Source of the DNA: Cladosporium sp. IMV 00045
Taxonomy: Eukaryota > Ascomycota > Dothideomycetes > Cladosporiales > Cladosporiaceae
Assembly: GCA_001931905.2 (NCBI GenBank)
Contig: MSJI02000647.1
Span: forward strand, 1-64,000
Length of the DNA: 64,000 nt
Direction: 5' to 3'
Positions 11,461-23,133 of the stretch are shown here, in pieces (positions within the stretch are counted from its first letter, which is position 1; each line of letters starts with the position of its first letter). The notes beneath the pieces were generated by a model that worked only from the letters and a program-made list of their open reading frames with translations, made no database searches and was not told the origin of the DNA. The position numbers and the translations under genes were made by a program.

Positions 11461-12855
11461 ATGATGGACGCATCTCCCGACGCTCTCGACAGCGTCGCCG
11501 ACCAACATGAATTCACCGTCGTGGTCACCGGCGCAAATAGGCAAGTCGGCGCTTGCACATCCACTACCAAAGCCCCAATGGCTGACAGGTAGGTCCTTCA
11601 ATCCAGCGGCCTCGGTTTCGCCATCTGCTGTCGTCTCATCGACGAGTTCCTTTTCTCCCGCCCACAATCTCAAACCCTCCACCTCATATACACGACCCGC
11701 GATGGAAAAAAGAGCGAGGATACGCGGGCCAGGCTCAATGCCCACCTGCAACACACCCTGAGAGAGGCCAATGGCAAGACGATGGGAATCAGCCTCCTGC
11801 TTGAGAAGCGTGTCAAATTCGAGGGAGTCCTAGTCGACCTCGCACAGCTCGTCACCGTCAAAGCACTCGCCCAACAACTCCTCCAAAGAGGTCAGAAGCT
11901 AGATGCCGTCGTCTGGAACGCTGGCATCGGCGGCTGGACCGGGACCAACTACCCCAAAGCCATCTGGACCATCCTCACGAACGTCATCCAAGCAACCACA
12001 TGGCCTACCTACCAGAACTCCGACGTCGGATCTCTCGCCAAACAAAAAAGCCTCTCCCCCAACCAAGAAGGCAAAACCCCTCCCCTCGGCCAAGTCTTCG
12101 CAGCAAACGTCTTCGGCCACTACATGCTCACGCACTGGCTCTCGCCCCTCTTCGACCCCTCCAGCCGTATCGTCTGGATCGGCAGCATCACCGCTCTCCC
12201 GCACTTCTTCACCCCCTCCGACCTGCAATGCCTACACTCTCACGACGCCTACGAGTCCTCCAAGCGCGTCACCGACCTTCTCGTCCTGACTTCCAACCTC
12301 CCCTCCACAGCTCCCTACACCTCCACTTTCCTCCCACCCTCCTCACCCTCCCAAGACCAACCGAAAATGTACCTCGCCCACCCCGGCATTCTAGCAAGCA
12401 GCATCGCCTCCGTCTTCTTCCTCCTCGAGCCCTTCATGGTCGCCTTCTTCTACCTCGCCCGCTGGCTCGGCTCGCCCTGGCACACGGTGACCGCGTACAA
12501 AGCGGCCGTCAGCGCGTGTTTCTGCGTCCTCGCTCCGCCGCCCCAGCTCGACGACCTCGAAGCCCGCCACGGCAAGGGCAAGTGGGGCAGCGCCATTAAT
12601 CCCGCGGGACATGAGCGCGTCGCGCGCACGGAGACGGAGGGGTGGGGATATTGTGGAAGGGTGGGGGAGGTTCCTGGGGGGAGTGTGACGGGCAAGACGG
12701 GGAGGTGGAAGGGAATGAGGGTTACTGGGAAGGAGGAGAGGGAGGATTTTGAGGTCACGGCGGGACAGGTTTGGAGGGAGATGGAGGAGTTGAGGGAGGA
12801 GTGGGAGGGCAGACTTGTGGGTGTGGGAGGGCAGGAGGGGAGTGAGGATTTTTGA
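11461..12855 (+). CDS. ERG27: 3-keto-steroid reductase, ergosterol C-4 demethylation
   Basis: Two exons, 11461..11540 and 11607..12855 (1329 nt, 442 aa). The 66 bp intron uses the non-canonical donor GCAAGT, a CTGAC branch site and a CAG acceptor. Splicing rebuilds the short-chain dehydrogenase cofactor motif TGANSGLGFA (from residue 23). 'VVWNAGIGGW' is the N-A-G structural motif, and Y-E-S-S-K in 'AYESSKRVTD' supplies the catalytic Tyr and Lys. The long lipid-facing C-terminal half and the G-x-G-W after the NAG motif fit the Erg27/HSD17B7 branch. That enzyme reduces the 3-keto group after C-4 demethylation of sterols, in the Erg25-Erg26-Erg28 complex at the ER and lipid droplets. The last ~90 residues are Gly/Glu/Arg-rich and longer than in yeast. 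Without the GC donor the gene has no glycine-rich motif in frame, which is the main support for the splice choice. Confidence 0.85.
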
Positions 12856-14060
12856 GTGAGAGTGAGAGGGAGTGTGGGTTTGTTGGGCTTGGGTATCCTT
12901 TTTGGATAGAAAAGGGGGAAGGAAATGGAGGAGAGTAGACGGCCTTTACTCCATGAGAGTTTTGGATGAGAGAGAGGGTTCTTTGACCGAGCGTGTAAAC
13001 TTCCGGGTTGGATGGGGGATTTTCGCATGCACTGCGATATAGGTACTGCATAGAACGATTTAATCATAAACCAAATCACTTCACCAGATTCCGAGTCAAG
13101 GGTTCTGCGCCATTCCGGCCCATCCATCGGCCCATAGTACCTACTCTAGTCGTAGCAGAAGAGCTGCTTTGATTAAGTTGGCCTTTTCATAGACCCGTAC
13201 ATACAATGCATGAAATCGATTAAGGTACATGTACTTGATGGACAAAGCCAGAGACCCCTTCTCCTGCTGAAATCATCGATGAGGGAGGTTGATACACGTA
13301 CATGTACGTTCTGTCAGAAGCTATGGATGATATTTGCGTAGATATGTATGTATGTACTTATTCGTCTGACGCTTGCTCTTCGAGGGAAATCTTGCAACGC
13401 CGCCGGCCAAAGCGCAACACAGGCGTGGCACAAGTCCTTCAATGTTTTTTCTTTGGCCGTTCTGTTCTGTTTGCTTTGCTCCCTCTTCTCCCGCCGCTTT
13501 TTCCTTCCCGTGCCCGAGAGCAGGCATTTTCGACCTCTCGAAGAGCGCTCACGTATCAAGCAGCGCTCTCGTCAACGTTGACTGGGAGAGGAAGACTTGC
13601 CGGGCCGGGAATCAACCACAAAGAAGGATTCGTGTCGTTCCCTGCACTACTTCGCTTGTCCCGCGGTGTTCTTGTCACTCACTTGTGCGAGTTAATCGTG
13701 ACTTCGATTCTTTGATCGCGTGCTCTGGCCGGCGGTGCAGGGAATGTAGGCTGTGTGACGTTGTGAGCTGATGTAAGTGATATGGTTTCTCGAGCAGCGT
13801 TGGTGGAGTCCTAATACCTTGCCCCGCGGTTTGGCTTTTTGACCGCGTGCTTGGTTCTTGGTAAGTGGGAGGGTTTGAGAGCTTTGGTTTTGGACTTCTG
13901 GGTGGATGGGGAGAAGGGCGAGCGTTTGGGGCGGGGTGCTGTGAGGAGAGCTGAGGGATTTGCTTTTTGCTTTCTTGTTTTGTTTTTGGTTTCGGGAGGG
14001 ATGGAATTGTGATTTACGGATCTCGCGGTGATCGAAACAATTCATTTCTTATGCTTGTTG
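12856..14060. other. Intergenic, unique side of the duplicated block
   Basis: Region after ERG27 and before the sequence that recurs past the gap. It contains several ACATGTAC/GTACATGT palindromic stretches around 13.2-13.35 kb but no supported gene. Open frames around 13.3-13.8 kb lack domains. Confidence 0.45.
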
Positions 14061-15926
14061 GGTGCTGCTGCTCTTCTCTCGTTGCATAGACGCTGGTGCT
14101 GTGTCTCGGTGTGGGTGGGTGGAGGATTTGATCGCTCGGTGGAAGTTGCGGTGCGTTTTTCATTCTCAATGGCGCTGAGATGGCGACTAGAATGGTAATG
14201 AGAGTATCCTGCGAGGCCACGCTTCTTAAATGGAGTGGAAGGACAGTCCTTGGAAAGTCGCTGTGCTGCTGCTGCTGATCTGACTCGAAGCAGAAGGGGG
14301 AGCGGCGGGCTTCTAAAGTTGCTGGCTGCTGTGTGAAGATGTACCATGCTATACAACATAACTAGAAAACACCTAGTATAGCTCAAAGAACCGTCGTAGG
14401 ATGAAGAACGACATGCGACTTGCCTCTGGAAGAAACACCGGCAATTTTCAACGCCGTATAGCCACCGCAATACACTTTTGTCGTAAATGCGTTCCATTGC
14501 CGCTCAGCCGAATCGAACCCAGAAGCTGTCCCTCACGTGACTACAGCCTCCTCCCTCCACCCCTCCACCTTCACAGCACCACAACACGCTCAACAATGGT
14601 GCCACGAACAAACCGAGCATCCCATTCGATTCAGGACGAAAAGTTGATCTAGAGCAAACATGTGACAAAAAAATTGGGGGCCTCCACGCTGGCATTACTG
14701 TCGGGTTGCGCCCGCTCGCACGAGGGAGCTGACCAACACCACAAGCTCGTCCCGCTTGGGGGGAACTCTGGATTCTAGCTCGAGCGCTACCACTACGCCA
14801 TAGGCTGTATCATCGGCCGGAATGTGCTGAACGAAACCGCTTTATGTACTTTGGTCTGCGAAATGGAGGGGGTTCGGCGGAAAGTGGCATTGCTGGCGCC
14901 TGGGGGCTGTTGTATTGTCGTATGCATAAATGCGATATCCTTTTCTCGTAGGAGATGTTTGGATATTGTAATCTTGCTTGCGTCGCATATTGTTGCTCAC
15001 TGGCGACATCTGGCCGGGCGGGCAGCGCTCAGGGGTTGAAGTTCTTGCTGCAGCGCTTCCTGCGCCTTGCGACCGTGGACTGCGCTTGCGCACACACACA
15101 CACGCCAGATCGGAAGACGAGGACCAAGATAAGGACCAAGATACCACGAGTGCGACACTCTTTCAAGCGGATCCGAAGCTACTATATATTGAAGGTTTAG
15201 CTGGCCTGGAAGATGCATTTTACTTACAGAGGGCCTGGGCTGCACATGCCTCTCATGAACACCATTACCTGGCGCATGTGGAAGCCGGCGACTCGATACG
15301 ACTCTGGCGACTTTTCGCCTTCTTGCTTGCGCGCATGCAGGCAGCCATAAGAAGGTCTTGGTCTTGCGACTTGCATTTTCTCTTGGATTGGGCTTTGTGC
15401 CGTCTTTCTGGAGCACTGCGGATGTATTCTCACTGGATCTGGGCCAGCTTCATCCTGACGAGCCCCTGGCATGGGCGTCTTCTCGGGGTGAAAATTCTCC
15501 CTTTGTTGTCATCCTGGACTTCTCTGCTCTGGTCTCTTCTCCAATCCACGAGATCTCAGTGGACGTGTCCTGTGAGTGGTTGTGGCTGGTGCGGACCCTC
15601 TGGAAGCGATTTTGGGCATCCAGTGACCAGAAAGATATGCTTTGGTGAATACTAGACACTTTCAAGAAGAAAAGTGACCGCAGACTATCAGGATGCTTCT
15701 CACAGTGAAGAGGTGAGGTCGCTGTCAGCCGCCAAGCATACTCTAAAGGCTGTGGTCCACTCAAGCTCCACCATCACCATCATCCTTCTGGGGAAGCCGA
15801 CTGGCAGCGAAGTCAGACCGAGGACCATCCAGCTGGCCTCTTGCAACGAACAGGAATACAGCATTCCATTCTTCTTCCTCGACTTGAGATCCAAGACGAG
15901 GCGAGCAACAAGCTTGTCAACTCAAC
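14061..15926. other. Intergenic upstream of rhomboid-like gene, copy A
   Basis: No gene supported. The longest plus-strand frame here (about 14,978-15,655) is broken in the equivalent part of copy B, which argues that it is not coding. A block around 14,400-14,860 is very well conserved between copies and contains CACGTGA, a basic-helix-loop-helix or bZIP type site, so it may be regulatory. Confidence 0.5.
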
Positions 15927-16839
15927 ATGCTCGCCTCCGGCTTTACCAATGCGCCTGTGTCCAAGCTTCTTGTCTTTGGCATAGTAGCCACGGCCATCCT
16001 CGCTACTCTCACAGACACCAAGTATTTCCTCTGGATTGAAGTTCGCCCGCATCTACTGGACTATTGGCAATACTGGCGCCTGTTGACATGGCAGCTCGCA
16101 TACACCAACAGCGCCGAGGTGCTATTCGCCGCTATGACCTTCTACCAACTCCGTGTGATCGAACGGCTTTGGGGTAGCAGGAAGTTTGCTGTAGGCCACC
16201 ACCCCTCCATCCATACATGCGCCGATGGCAATCGCATGCACTCTGTAATTCCGGATGGAGGCTGACCGGCAAGTATCGCAGTCTTTCCTCGTTTCAACTT
16301 ACTTCTACACCGCACTCCTCCCTCCCATTATTCTCGCCGTGATCATTCGTCCGCTCTCCTTCGGTCACATCAATTACCTACCATCCGGTCCGACGCCGTT
16401 GCTTTTTGCTCTCCTGGCGCAGTACCACGCGGCAGTACCATATATCTACAAATACCGCCTGTCGTCCAGTTTGCCAGCGAACGCGAATTCGGCGCAAGAG
16501 TACGGCATTCTGCTCACTTCGAAAGCCACATCATACCTCCTTCCGCTACAGCTCGCACTTGCACAATTGCCCGGCTCGGCGCTTGCGGCTGGCGTAGGCT
16601 GGATCGTTGGTTTTGCATACAGGAGGGAGATTCTACCTGGTGCGGCAAGGTGGAGGGTTCCTACGTGGATTGTAGGCGGCGGAGAACAGAAAGAGCGTTA
16701 TGACAGTCTGAGAAGGAGAATGGAGGGCGAGGCTGGCAGAGCGACGGGTGTGCAAACGGATGGCGCGGCAGGGCAAGGTCAGGCTAGGCGGAGGGGCATA
16801 ATGGGCGGTCTTGTCGATCAGTTTAGAGGTGCTGCTTGA
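15927..16839 (+). CDS. Rhomboid-like pseudoprotease, Dsc2/UBAC2-type ER membrane protein (copy A)
   Basis: Exons 15927..16190 and 16282..16839 (273 aa). The 91 bp intron starts GTAGGC and ends with a GCTGAC branch site followed by CGCAG. It shows several transmembrane helices and the conserved stretch 'HINYLPSGPTPLLFALLAQY' found in UBAC2/Dsc2-like rhomboid-fold proteins. The catalytic G-x-S-G of active rhomboids is absent. Fungal Dsc2 is a membrane subunit of the Golgi/ER Dsc E3 ligase that activates the SREBP sterol and hypoxia regulator; UBAC2 works in ER-associated degradation. Residues ~210-273 are a basic, Gly-rich cytosolic tail, and I see no clear C-terminal UBA domain. The start at 15927 gives a short cytosolic N-terminus before TM1. 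The second copy differs at only two residues. Confidence 0.75.
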
Positions 16840-17776
16840 GTTTGCATTACGGCAATATGTTGCTGCAGTCATATCGATGTGGAATGCGCAGTCACATGTC
16901 GTGCATAGGGCACTGCTTCAAGTGTGTGTCATCAGAAGACACTCACGTGAGGGTGGCCAACACCGTGGCTTTCGAATGAATTCTGCTGACAGAGCATACA
17001 TATCTTGTACATGTATGGTCTAGCATGTCTCTAGATCCTTCAGCTGAGAGCTATCGTGTTGGAAGGAATATAGGGCATGGTGGATTCGAAGCAACTGACT
17101 GAGCTTCGGCTAGACTAATGAGAGGCTTGAGTTGTTTGAAAGACCACCGCTACGAAGGCTGCAGTTAGAACGTTCTAGTGTCCTGTCACAAATACATTGT
17201 TCACTAGCGATTTGTATATTAAATCTCCATGTAGACAAAAAATCCTCTTCATCACTATCACTCGGCTAGACCCCTGTGTGCAACCAACAAGCGTGGCTTG
17301 CAGCTCGCTTCGTCGTTGGTTCAAGTCGAGTGTTGTTAAGCGCCCACGACATCTCGGCCCGCTAGTAGAGGCGCACATCATCTGTCTATCATTGGCGGCA
17401 CTGTCAGTGAAACTCTAGACAAGGTATGTTCATGCAGGTGAGCTCCCTTCCTGCACTTCAAAAATAGTTACACCAGGGAGCCTCCCGCGCACCGTCTTGG
17501 CCAATGATGACGGGACCATTGTGCCCTTCTGCTGTGCAGGCGATGTCCATCGCGCGCCTCTTCACGCAGGAAGAGATGCATACCCACAAGGACGCGTGAG
17601 ACGTGACGGCAGAGACTTGTTCCCTTCGCTTGTACGGCTCTCCTACTCGTCCAACGAGAGTACCGGCCGCTGCTATTCCACTCTTCACCGTCGACTCTGG
17701 CCCGCCGTGGGAGTGCTCTGGTCACAACACGCCTCATTGCCATCGCTTCAGGCGCTACGAGCTCGTGTCAATCGAC
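16840..17776. other. Intergenic, promoter/5' leader of the 1292-aa gene, copy A
   Basis: About 940 bp. Open frames at 17.5-17.77 kb continue into the downstream gene's first exon only in the wrong frames or through upstream Met codons that copy B does not share. I read the region as leader and promoter. Confidence 0.45.
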
Positions 17777-20700
17777 ATGAGCCAACAACATGGCTTTCCC
17801 CCTCCTCCCCCTTTGCCTCCTTCGCAGCAGTTTCCTGCTTCCCCAGGAGGAGGCACGGCTCCATATCTCACCCAGCAGAGACGCCGGCCTGGGCCTGCTC
17901 AACCGCCCTCGATCACAACCAACTTCCTTCGTTCGCAAGGTGTCAGTCCGCAATCGCAGACGCCTGCCTCAGCCTTGAGCTCTGGTCATTCTGCCCTACC
18001 ATATAGTCCTGCGACGCCTGCTGTGCCTCATCCTCGTACGCCCAGTGCTGGATATCCTAATGTTGGAGCCCTGTTAGACCCTTCAAGTGCACACTTGCAA
18101 TCGCCAGGAAGTCCTAGCATGGCACAGCAACCCTACAATCCTCGACAATGGAGCGGCCATGGATCTCATTTGGCTTACTCGCAGCAGCCAAGTCCGCTGG
18201 GTAGAGCGAATGTGGAGATGACGGGCATGGAAGGTGAGTTGACTGTTGCCGGCCTGAAATCCTCTGCTTATTGTTCGGAGAGAAAAATGTGGTGAGACGA
18301 ATTTCTTTTTGAATTAGATGCTTACGTAGGATCGCATAGCTGCAATGCCCTCGCCTCCACCTCCGTACTCACCTGAGACTCCTGATGCTGTTGGTATACC
18401 ACATGACGTACGCCCGTCGCCGATGACCGAGCAAATTGGTTTTGTTTCTTCTCCTCTTGCATCAGAGTCTATCAGTTCAGCCATGCCTCCCACTACGACT
18501 GCTCGTCATTCGCCACAGCTGCCTAGATCGCCTGCGTTTCCTCCGCCACCCGGACAGGCTTCACGCAACCGCGAACGTTCGGCTTCTGGTCAACGGCTTC
18601 TCAACACGATTCACAGCTTGACAGGCAGAGGCAAGCAGCCTGTCAATAATGACTTTCAATCAAGTCAGAGTGTTCACTACCCTTCTGGTGCTGAGGCTCC
18701 TAGAGCTCCCGCTGCGAGAAGGGCGGCCTCAACTGGGCATATGTTTCCGGCGACCTCCAGCTCATCATCTCCGCATCGAGCAATGCCGACGACCGACTCC
18801 GGCAGGTCGTCACCCGAAGGCTCGAGTTGGCGACCGGGAATGCCTCTACCTGGACCTCCCCCCGGTCCTCCGCCTCCTGGAATGAGGTCGCAAAGTCTCA
18901 ATCGCTACCCAGCTAGCTCTTCCCGTTCGAACAGCACCACTCCTGAACATGAGGTCTCGCTGTCGCAACAAAGAAGAGCCGCCGCACAGCCCTCAACACT
19001 AGGTCCTGTTCCACCGACGCCTGCGGATTGGCACGAAACAGACGATCTGGAATCAGCAATCAGGCCTATTGAACAAGCGCAGGGCAATAATGCGGCTCCT
19101 TACCAACCTCTTCGAATTAACACCGGTGCTCACCACGACTCGTCTGCATCTCTCAGACCTACCAGTAGGGACGGGAGTTCAGACGGTATACGAGAACGAC
19201 GATCGAAAAGTCGTGCAGCCAGAGAAGGCACCAGCAGCAGTACTCTTATGTCGCCTGTGAGTGATGATTCTAGGCCTAGCGACTTTGTCTCATCTACTGT
19301 GGCAGGGTCTATCAGTCAACGTCGTGAGCGTATGCGTGAGCTCTCTGGATATGCGAGTGTTTCTGCGGCTCCGCCTGACCCCTCAAGCCTGCATACAAAG
19401 CCATCGACTAGCAAGAAGAGCGAACCAGCAGTGCAGCCAACGAATTTGCTCACACCGCCGTACACGCCAGCAGTCGGCAATCAGAGTGGCGAGACTTCAC
19501 AGCGACGCATTCTGCCCGTCCGAGCAAATTCGTCTCAAGAGCGACCAATCTCACATTTACTCAATGCGCCGAATGAAGAATCAGCAGCAATTCCCGCGCC
19601 TTTGAGCCCTGCCAGACCCCAATCAAGTCGATCTGTCGAGCAACCCTCCAAACTGGACACTTTCTATCAACAGGCAATCGAGCGCCACCGCTCATTGATC
19701 GAAAGGGAAGCAGCAGCTACATCTGACGAGGAGAGGCTGGAGATATTTGCAAGCTTTCTCGTACACGAGTCGAGACTTCGCAGGGATCGATACCAGTCTG
19801 CTTACAACAATATGGCTGGAGATGTCATGGATCTCACGAGAGACATGTGGCGATCGTATACCAGAGACAGCAAACGAGCCGTCACGCCTAGCACTTCGAT
19901 GTCATCCATGGACCCTACGATCCCATCCTGGGCATCTGATGGCGGTCTTCCATCTGCGCAAGGAGCCATGCCTAGTTCAGCCTCCTCCATGGGGGAGTTT
20001 ACTCCTGCTACAGATACTGCGTCCTTTGGTGACAGTGCAGACTTGCTTGAGCATGCAGACTCGCGTCAGTGGGGCGAGCACTTCAAACCTTCACTCTCCC
20101 CCATACCGAGTATGGCAGTCAGTACAGTTCCCGACGAAGACAGCTCTCGAGGACGTACCGCAAGCCGCTGGTGGGAGCAGAGCGACTCAGCGGGCTCGGT
20201 CGGACGGCCTGACAGAATTGAGAAGAGTCATCGCGAAACGAAGTATATGGGCATCACCGCGGCTACGCTTCGAGATGAACCCCATGCTTCGCCGAATGCG
20301 ACTCGGTCAACGCCGCCTGCTGGAGCGACTGATTTCAGTTTCAGCTCAGATGAGTATCCGGTGGAGAAGACGGGCTGGCACGAAGCCTCTGAGTATGATA
20401 CGCCCATGGCGACGCCAGCTCGTCCAGGCGACTCCCGCAAGTCGTCCAATGCAGGTGCGGGCATGAACCAACTTGATGTGTCACGTCTTGTCACGCTTCC
20501 TCCCCCTTATCCGCGCCACCATCCAGCGATCAGCAACAGCCATCCTCAGCTTTCTGAGCTTCGCAATGCTCACCGACAACTGGCGTCTCAAGAGGAAATC
20601 CAGAGCATCCGCGACGCCTACCTCGATCAAGACTGGGCCCTCCAACGCTCACAGCAAGAAGAAGCCAAGAAACGCCGCAACCGTATCCGCACTTCCATAC

Positions 20701-21761
20701 AAGAGAAGCTCAATTCAGGCACAATCTCCTTCGCCGACGCCGCCGAAGCCGAAGCCAACTTCGAAGCATCTGAAGCCGACCACGCCCGCGCCGATTCTCG
20801 AGCAGCTTTTGAGACGTACGAGCACGCCGTCTCCCACCCCCTGAACGACCTCCTCACCTCCCGCCTCGAGCAAGCCGAGAAATGCATCACCACACTCCGC
20901 TCCGACCTAACCTCCACCTCCTCTCCCAACCAAGCGCAAGAAGAAGGCGACGAGCACCCCGAGCGCCTCGAGAAACTCACCCTCCTCAAATGGCTCTTCG
21001 AAGCCGGCGAAGTCCTTCACAAAGAAATGGCCGAGCTGCACGCCCAGCGCGGCGAGAAATACTCCGAAGTCGTCCTCACCCCCTACCGCCTGGCAAACCA
21101 AGCCGACAAAATCGCCGAGGCCCAATCCTTCTTCGCCAAAGACCGCCGTGATCGCCAGCACAAATACGCCCGCGAAGCCCTCTCCCGCATCTCCGAACTG
21201 CAGGGTATCGTGGAACACCACGTCGCCCGCGGCGTGGAAGACCAACTCTCCGCTTTCTGGGACATCGCGCCCGGCTTGCTGGATATCGTGCACGCCGTGC
21301 CGTACTCTTCGGCGCAGGGTCTGGCAAGTTTGGAAATCAGGATTCCTCCTCAGGAGTATGATGAAAACCCCTCTTTCGCGCACTTCCCGCTGCAGTACCT
21401 CTACTCTCTGCTCGCGCACGCGGGGAAGAGTGCTAGGCAGTTCATCGAGAGTCAGGTCAATTTACTCTGTTTGCTGCATGAAGTTAGGGGCGCGAGGGCC
21501 AAAGCTGCGGTGAAGGTGAGGGAGTTTGAGGTGGAGGTTGGAGGGACTTGGGGTGAGGAGGGACGGGTTGATGCGCTGGAAGAGATTTCGAGGGGCAGGG
21601 TTGTGGAGGAGAGGAGGTTGGATGCGGATTTGAAGGAGAAGGTGGGGGAGGTTGAGAGGCAGTGGAGGGAGGCGCTGGGGGATGGGTTGGAGTGTTGTAA
21701 GGTCGGGGTTAGGGAGTGGTTGGTGGCGAATGGGGGGTGGATTGAGGGGTTGGAGGGGTGA
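17777..21761 (+). CDS. Large Pro/Ser-rich conserved hypothetical protein with helical C-terminal half (copy A)
   Basis: Exons 17777..18233 and 18340..21761 (3879 nt, 1292 aa). The donor is GTGAGT and the acceptor ATAG follows a GCTTAC branch site; this is the only acceptor nearby that keeps frame. Residues 1-550 are low complexity: polyproline 'FPPPPPLPPSQQF', SP/TP-rich stretches and many Arg-Ser pairs, which look disordered and phosphorylatable. A conserved helical patch lies around residues 595-665 ('ERLEIFASFLVHESRLRRDR'). From about residue 890 to 1230 the protein is predicted by eye to be mostly alpha-helical and charged ('RNAHRQLASQEEIQSIRDAY', 'EALSRISELQGIVEHHVARG'). I do not recognise the family. 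The layout (disordered scaffold plus helical bundle) suggests an adaptor or cytoskeletal/trafficking scaffold, but that is inference. Confidence 0.7.
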
Positions 21762-22185
21762 TTTTGCTGTGATCTTGGGTTGTGGGTTTCTTTTCGGAGA
21801 TAGATTGGTTGGGTATACGTGGAGGCATTAGATATGGATATGGAGAGATTGAATTGTTCAGGCTACAGACTTTCTCCTCATGTTTTTGCTGACCATTCTC
21901 ATGTGAACAATATCTGGGCTGTAAAGAGGTTGATGTCCAATGTATCAGACGAAAATATACAAATAGTCGACTCACAAAAAGTAAGGAAAAGACGTTCCTT
22001 GTCATATCATGTCATGCAATTCTTTTTCTCAGCGACCGTCCTAGGGGTATATATCAAAAGCCGCAGATCCAACCAAAAACCATCGTTCCACCCATCCACC
22101 AAGCACATTATTTCCTCCATCAGAAAAGCGTAAAAAAAATCCCCGAGAATCACCACCATCCCCATCCCCTTCCCTCAAGAACAAT
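21762..22185. other. Convergent 3' spacer, copy A
   Basis: About 420 bp between two convergent gene ends. It contains AT-rich poly(A)-signal-like sequence and no supported frame. Confidence 0.45.
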
Positions 22186-22530
22186 CTACCACGGCTTCTT
22201 CCCCTTACTCCCATCCTCGACCCCCCTCGCCACCCCCGCAACGCCATTCTCAACTCCATCGGTCAACCCCTGCAACCCGTCTCCAACGGCTTTCGTCCCC
22301 GTTGTGTTGTTGATTGTGCTGCCGAAGCCGCGTCCTGCGGTGCCGACTAGACCGCCTGCTGTGCGTGAGAGGCCGCCGACTGCTGTGCCGAGCTGGGAGT
22401 GGGGTTAGTGTTCGAGGGAGGATTTTGGAGGGTGGATGAGGGAGGGAGGGAGAGAGAGAGAAAGACGCACTGTGCCGGTTACGGAAGTTACGGCGCCGGA
22501 AACGCCTTTGTTGGAGTTGTCGAGGGGCAT
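22186..22530 (-). CDS. Small Gly/Thr/Val-rich protein, 88 aa (copy A)
   Basis: Exons complement(22186..22392, 22471..22530), 88 aa. The 78 bp intron has donor GTGCGT and acceptor CAG. The sequence repeats short V-G/T-G/A-G units ('VGGLSRTAGGLVGTAGRGFG', then 'LQGLTDGVENGVAGVARGVE') and ends GSKGKKPW. The repeated amphipathic pattern resembles small fungal stress or LEA-like proteins, but I cannot assign a family. Copy B keeps the exon structure and reading frame with three substitutions, while the intron is 16 bp longer, so this is a genuine conserved coding sequence. Confidence 0.72.
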
Positions 22531-23113
22531 TTTGAGTATTGAGTGTCTTTTGGAGATGAATGAGGTCTGGATTGGTTGTGTTGTAGTGAGGTAGTTTGTT
22601 TAGATTGAATTGGGTCAAGTCTAGCCAAAATGTTGGGTCATAGATGAGTTGGTAATATAGATTAGGAAGGAGGATGAATTGGGATATTTGGCTGCCTGCT
22701 TGGTATTTATCTTGCTTGTTCTCGGGATGTAACAGATCGACTTCACTCTGCAGGACGACGTCACAGTAGTGGCACGTGTGAGTGAAAGGGTCCAACTTGA
22801 GGCTAGACCAAAAGCAGACATTGGGCCGTCCCTTCCCTCGCGGCAACAGCCGAGCTTCCCTCCCGCTTGGCACCTGGCCGTTTGAAAATTATCCCAGGCT
22901 GGCGCTGCAGGCACATGCGTGCGGTCGCGCACCGGGAGCCGAGCACACGCTACTTCCCATTTGATTCCTTCTCCTGCCTCACAAATCTTCTTCCCTTCTT
23001 CCTTCCAACCCCCGTCACAACACCCTTCTGCGCTTCGTCTTCACTCCCCCAGGCACACGTCTTCCCGCCGTTGTCTGCTTCTTTGCCAAACATCGACAAA
23101 GCCACCAAAAAAA
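22531..23113. other. Divergent promoter region, copy A, cut off by the gap
   Basis: Upstream of the 88-aa gene on one side and, by comparison with copy B, of PAB1 on the other. It holds ACGTCA and CACGTG elements around 22,750-22,780 that are identical in copy B. The sequence stops in an A-run just where the PAB1 leader should continue. Confidence 0.6.
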
Positions 23114-23133
23114 NNNNNNNNNNNNNNNNNNNN
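23114..23133. other. Assembly gap, 20 N
   Basis: Exactly twenty undetermined bases. The left side ends in A7 and the right side begins with a T-run. The true size of the gap is unknown, and the left and right sides are not necessarily adjacent in the genome. Confidence 0.99.

Larger units (their letters stand above)
14061..23113. repeat. Duplicated block, copy A (ends at assembly gap)
   Basis: This ~9 kb segment recurs in direct orientation after the run of N. Alignable similarity begins weakly near 14,070 and is strong and continuous from about 14,262 onward to the last base before the gap (GACAAAGCCACCAAAAAAA). It carries the rhomboid-like gene, the 1292-aa gene and the 88-aa gene, plus the upstream region of PAB1 without PAB1 itself. 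By eye the two copies differ by several percent in nucleotides, with indels in the spacers, and all three genes are intact in both. Confidence 0.93.

Noticed and set aside
14500..14530. GGGTTCGATTCGG on the minus strand resembling a tRNA B box (also at ~24,110)
   Set aside because: The flanking bases do not form a T-stem, and no A box or acceptor stem is found.
14978..15655. 225-codon plus-strand frame upstream of the rhomboid-like gene in copy A
   Set aside because: The equivalent region of copy B has stops and indels in that frame, while true genes in the block keep frame.
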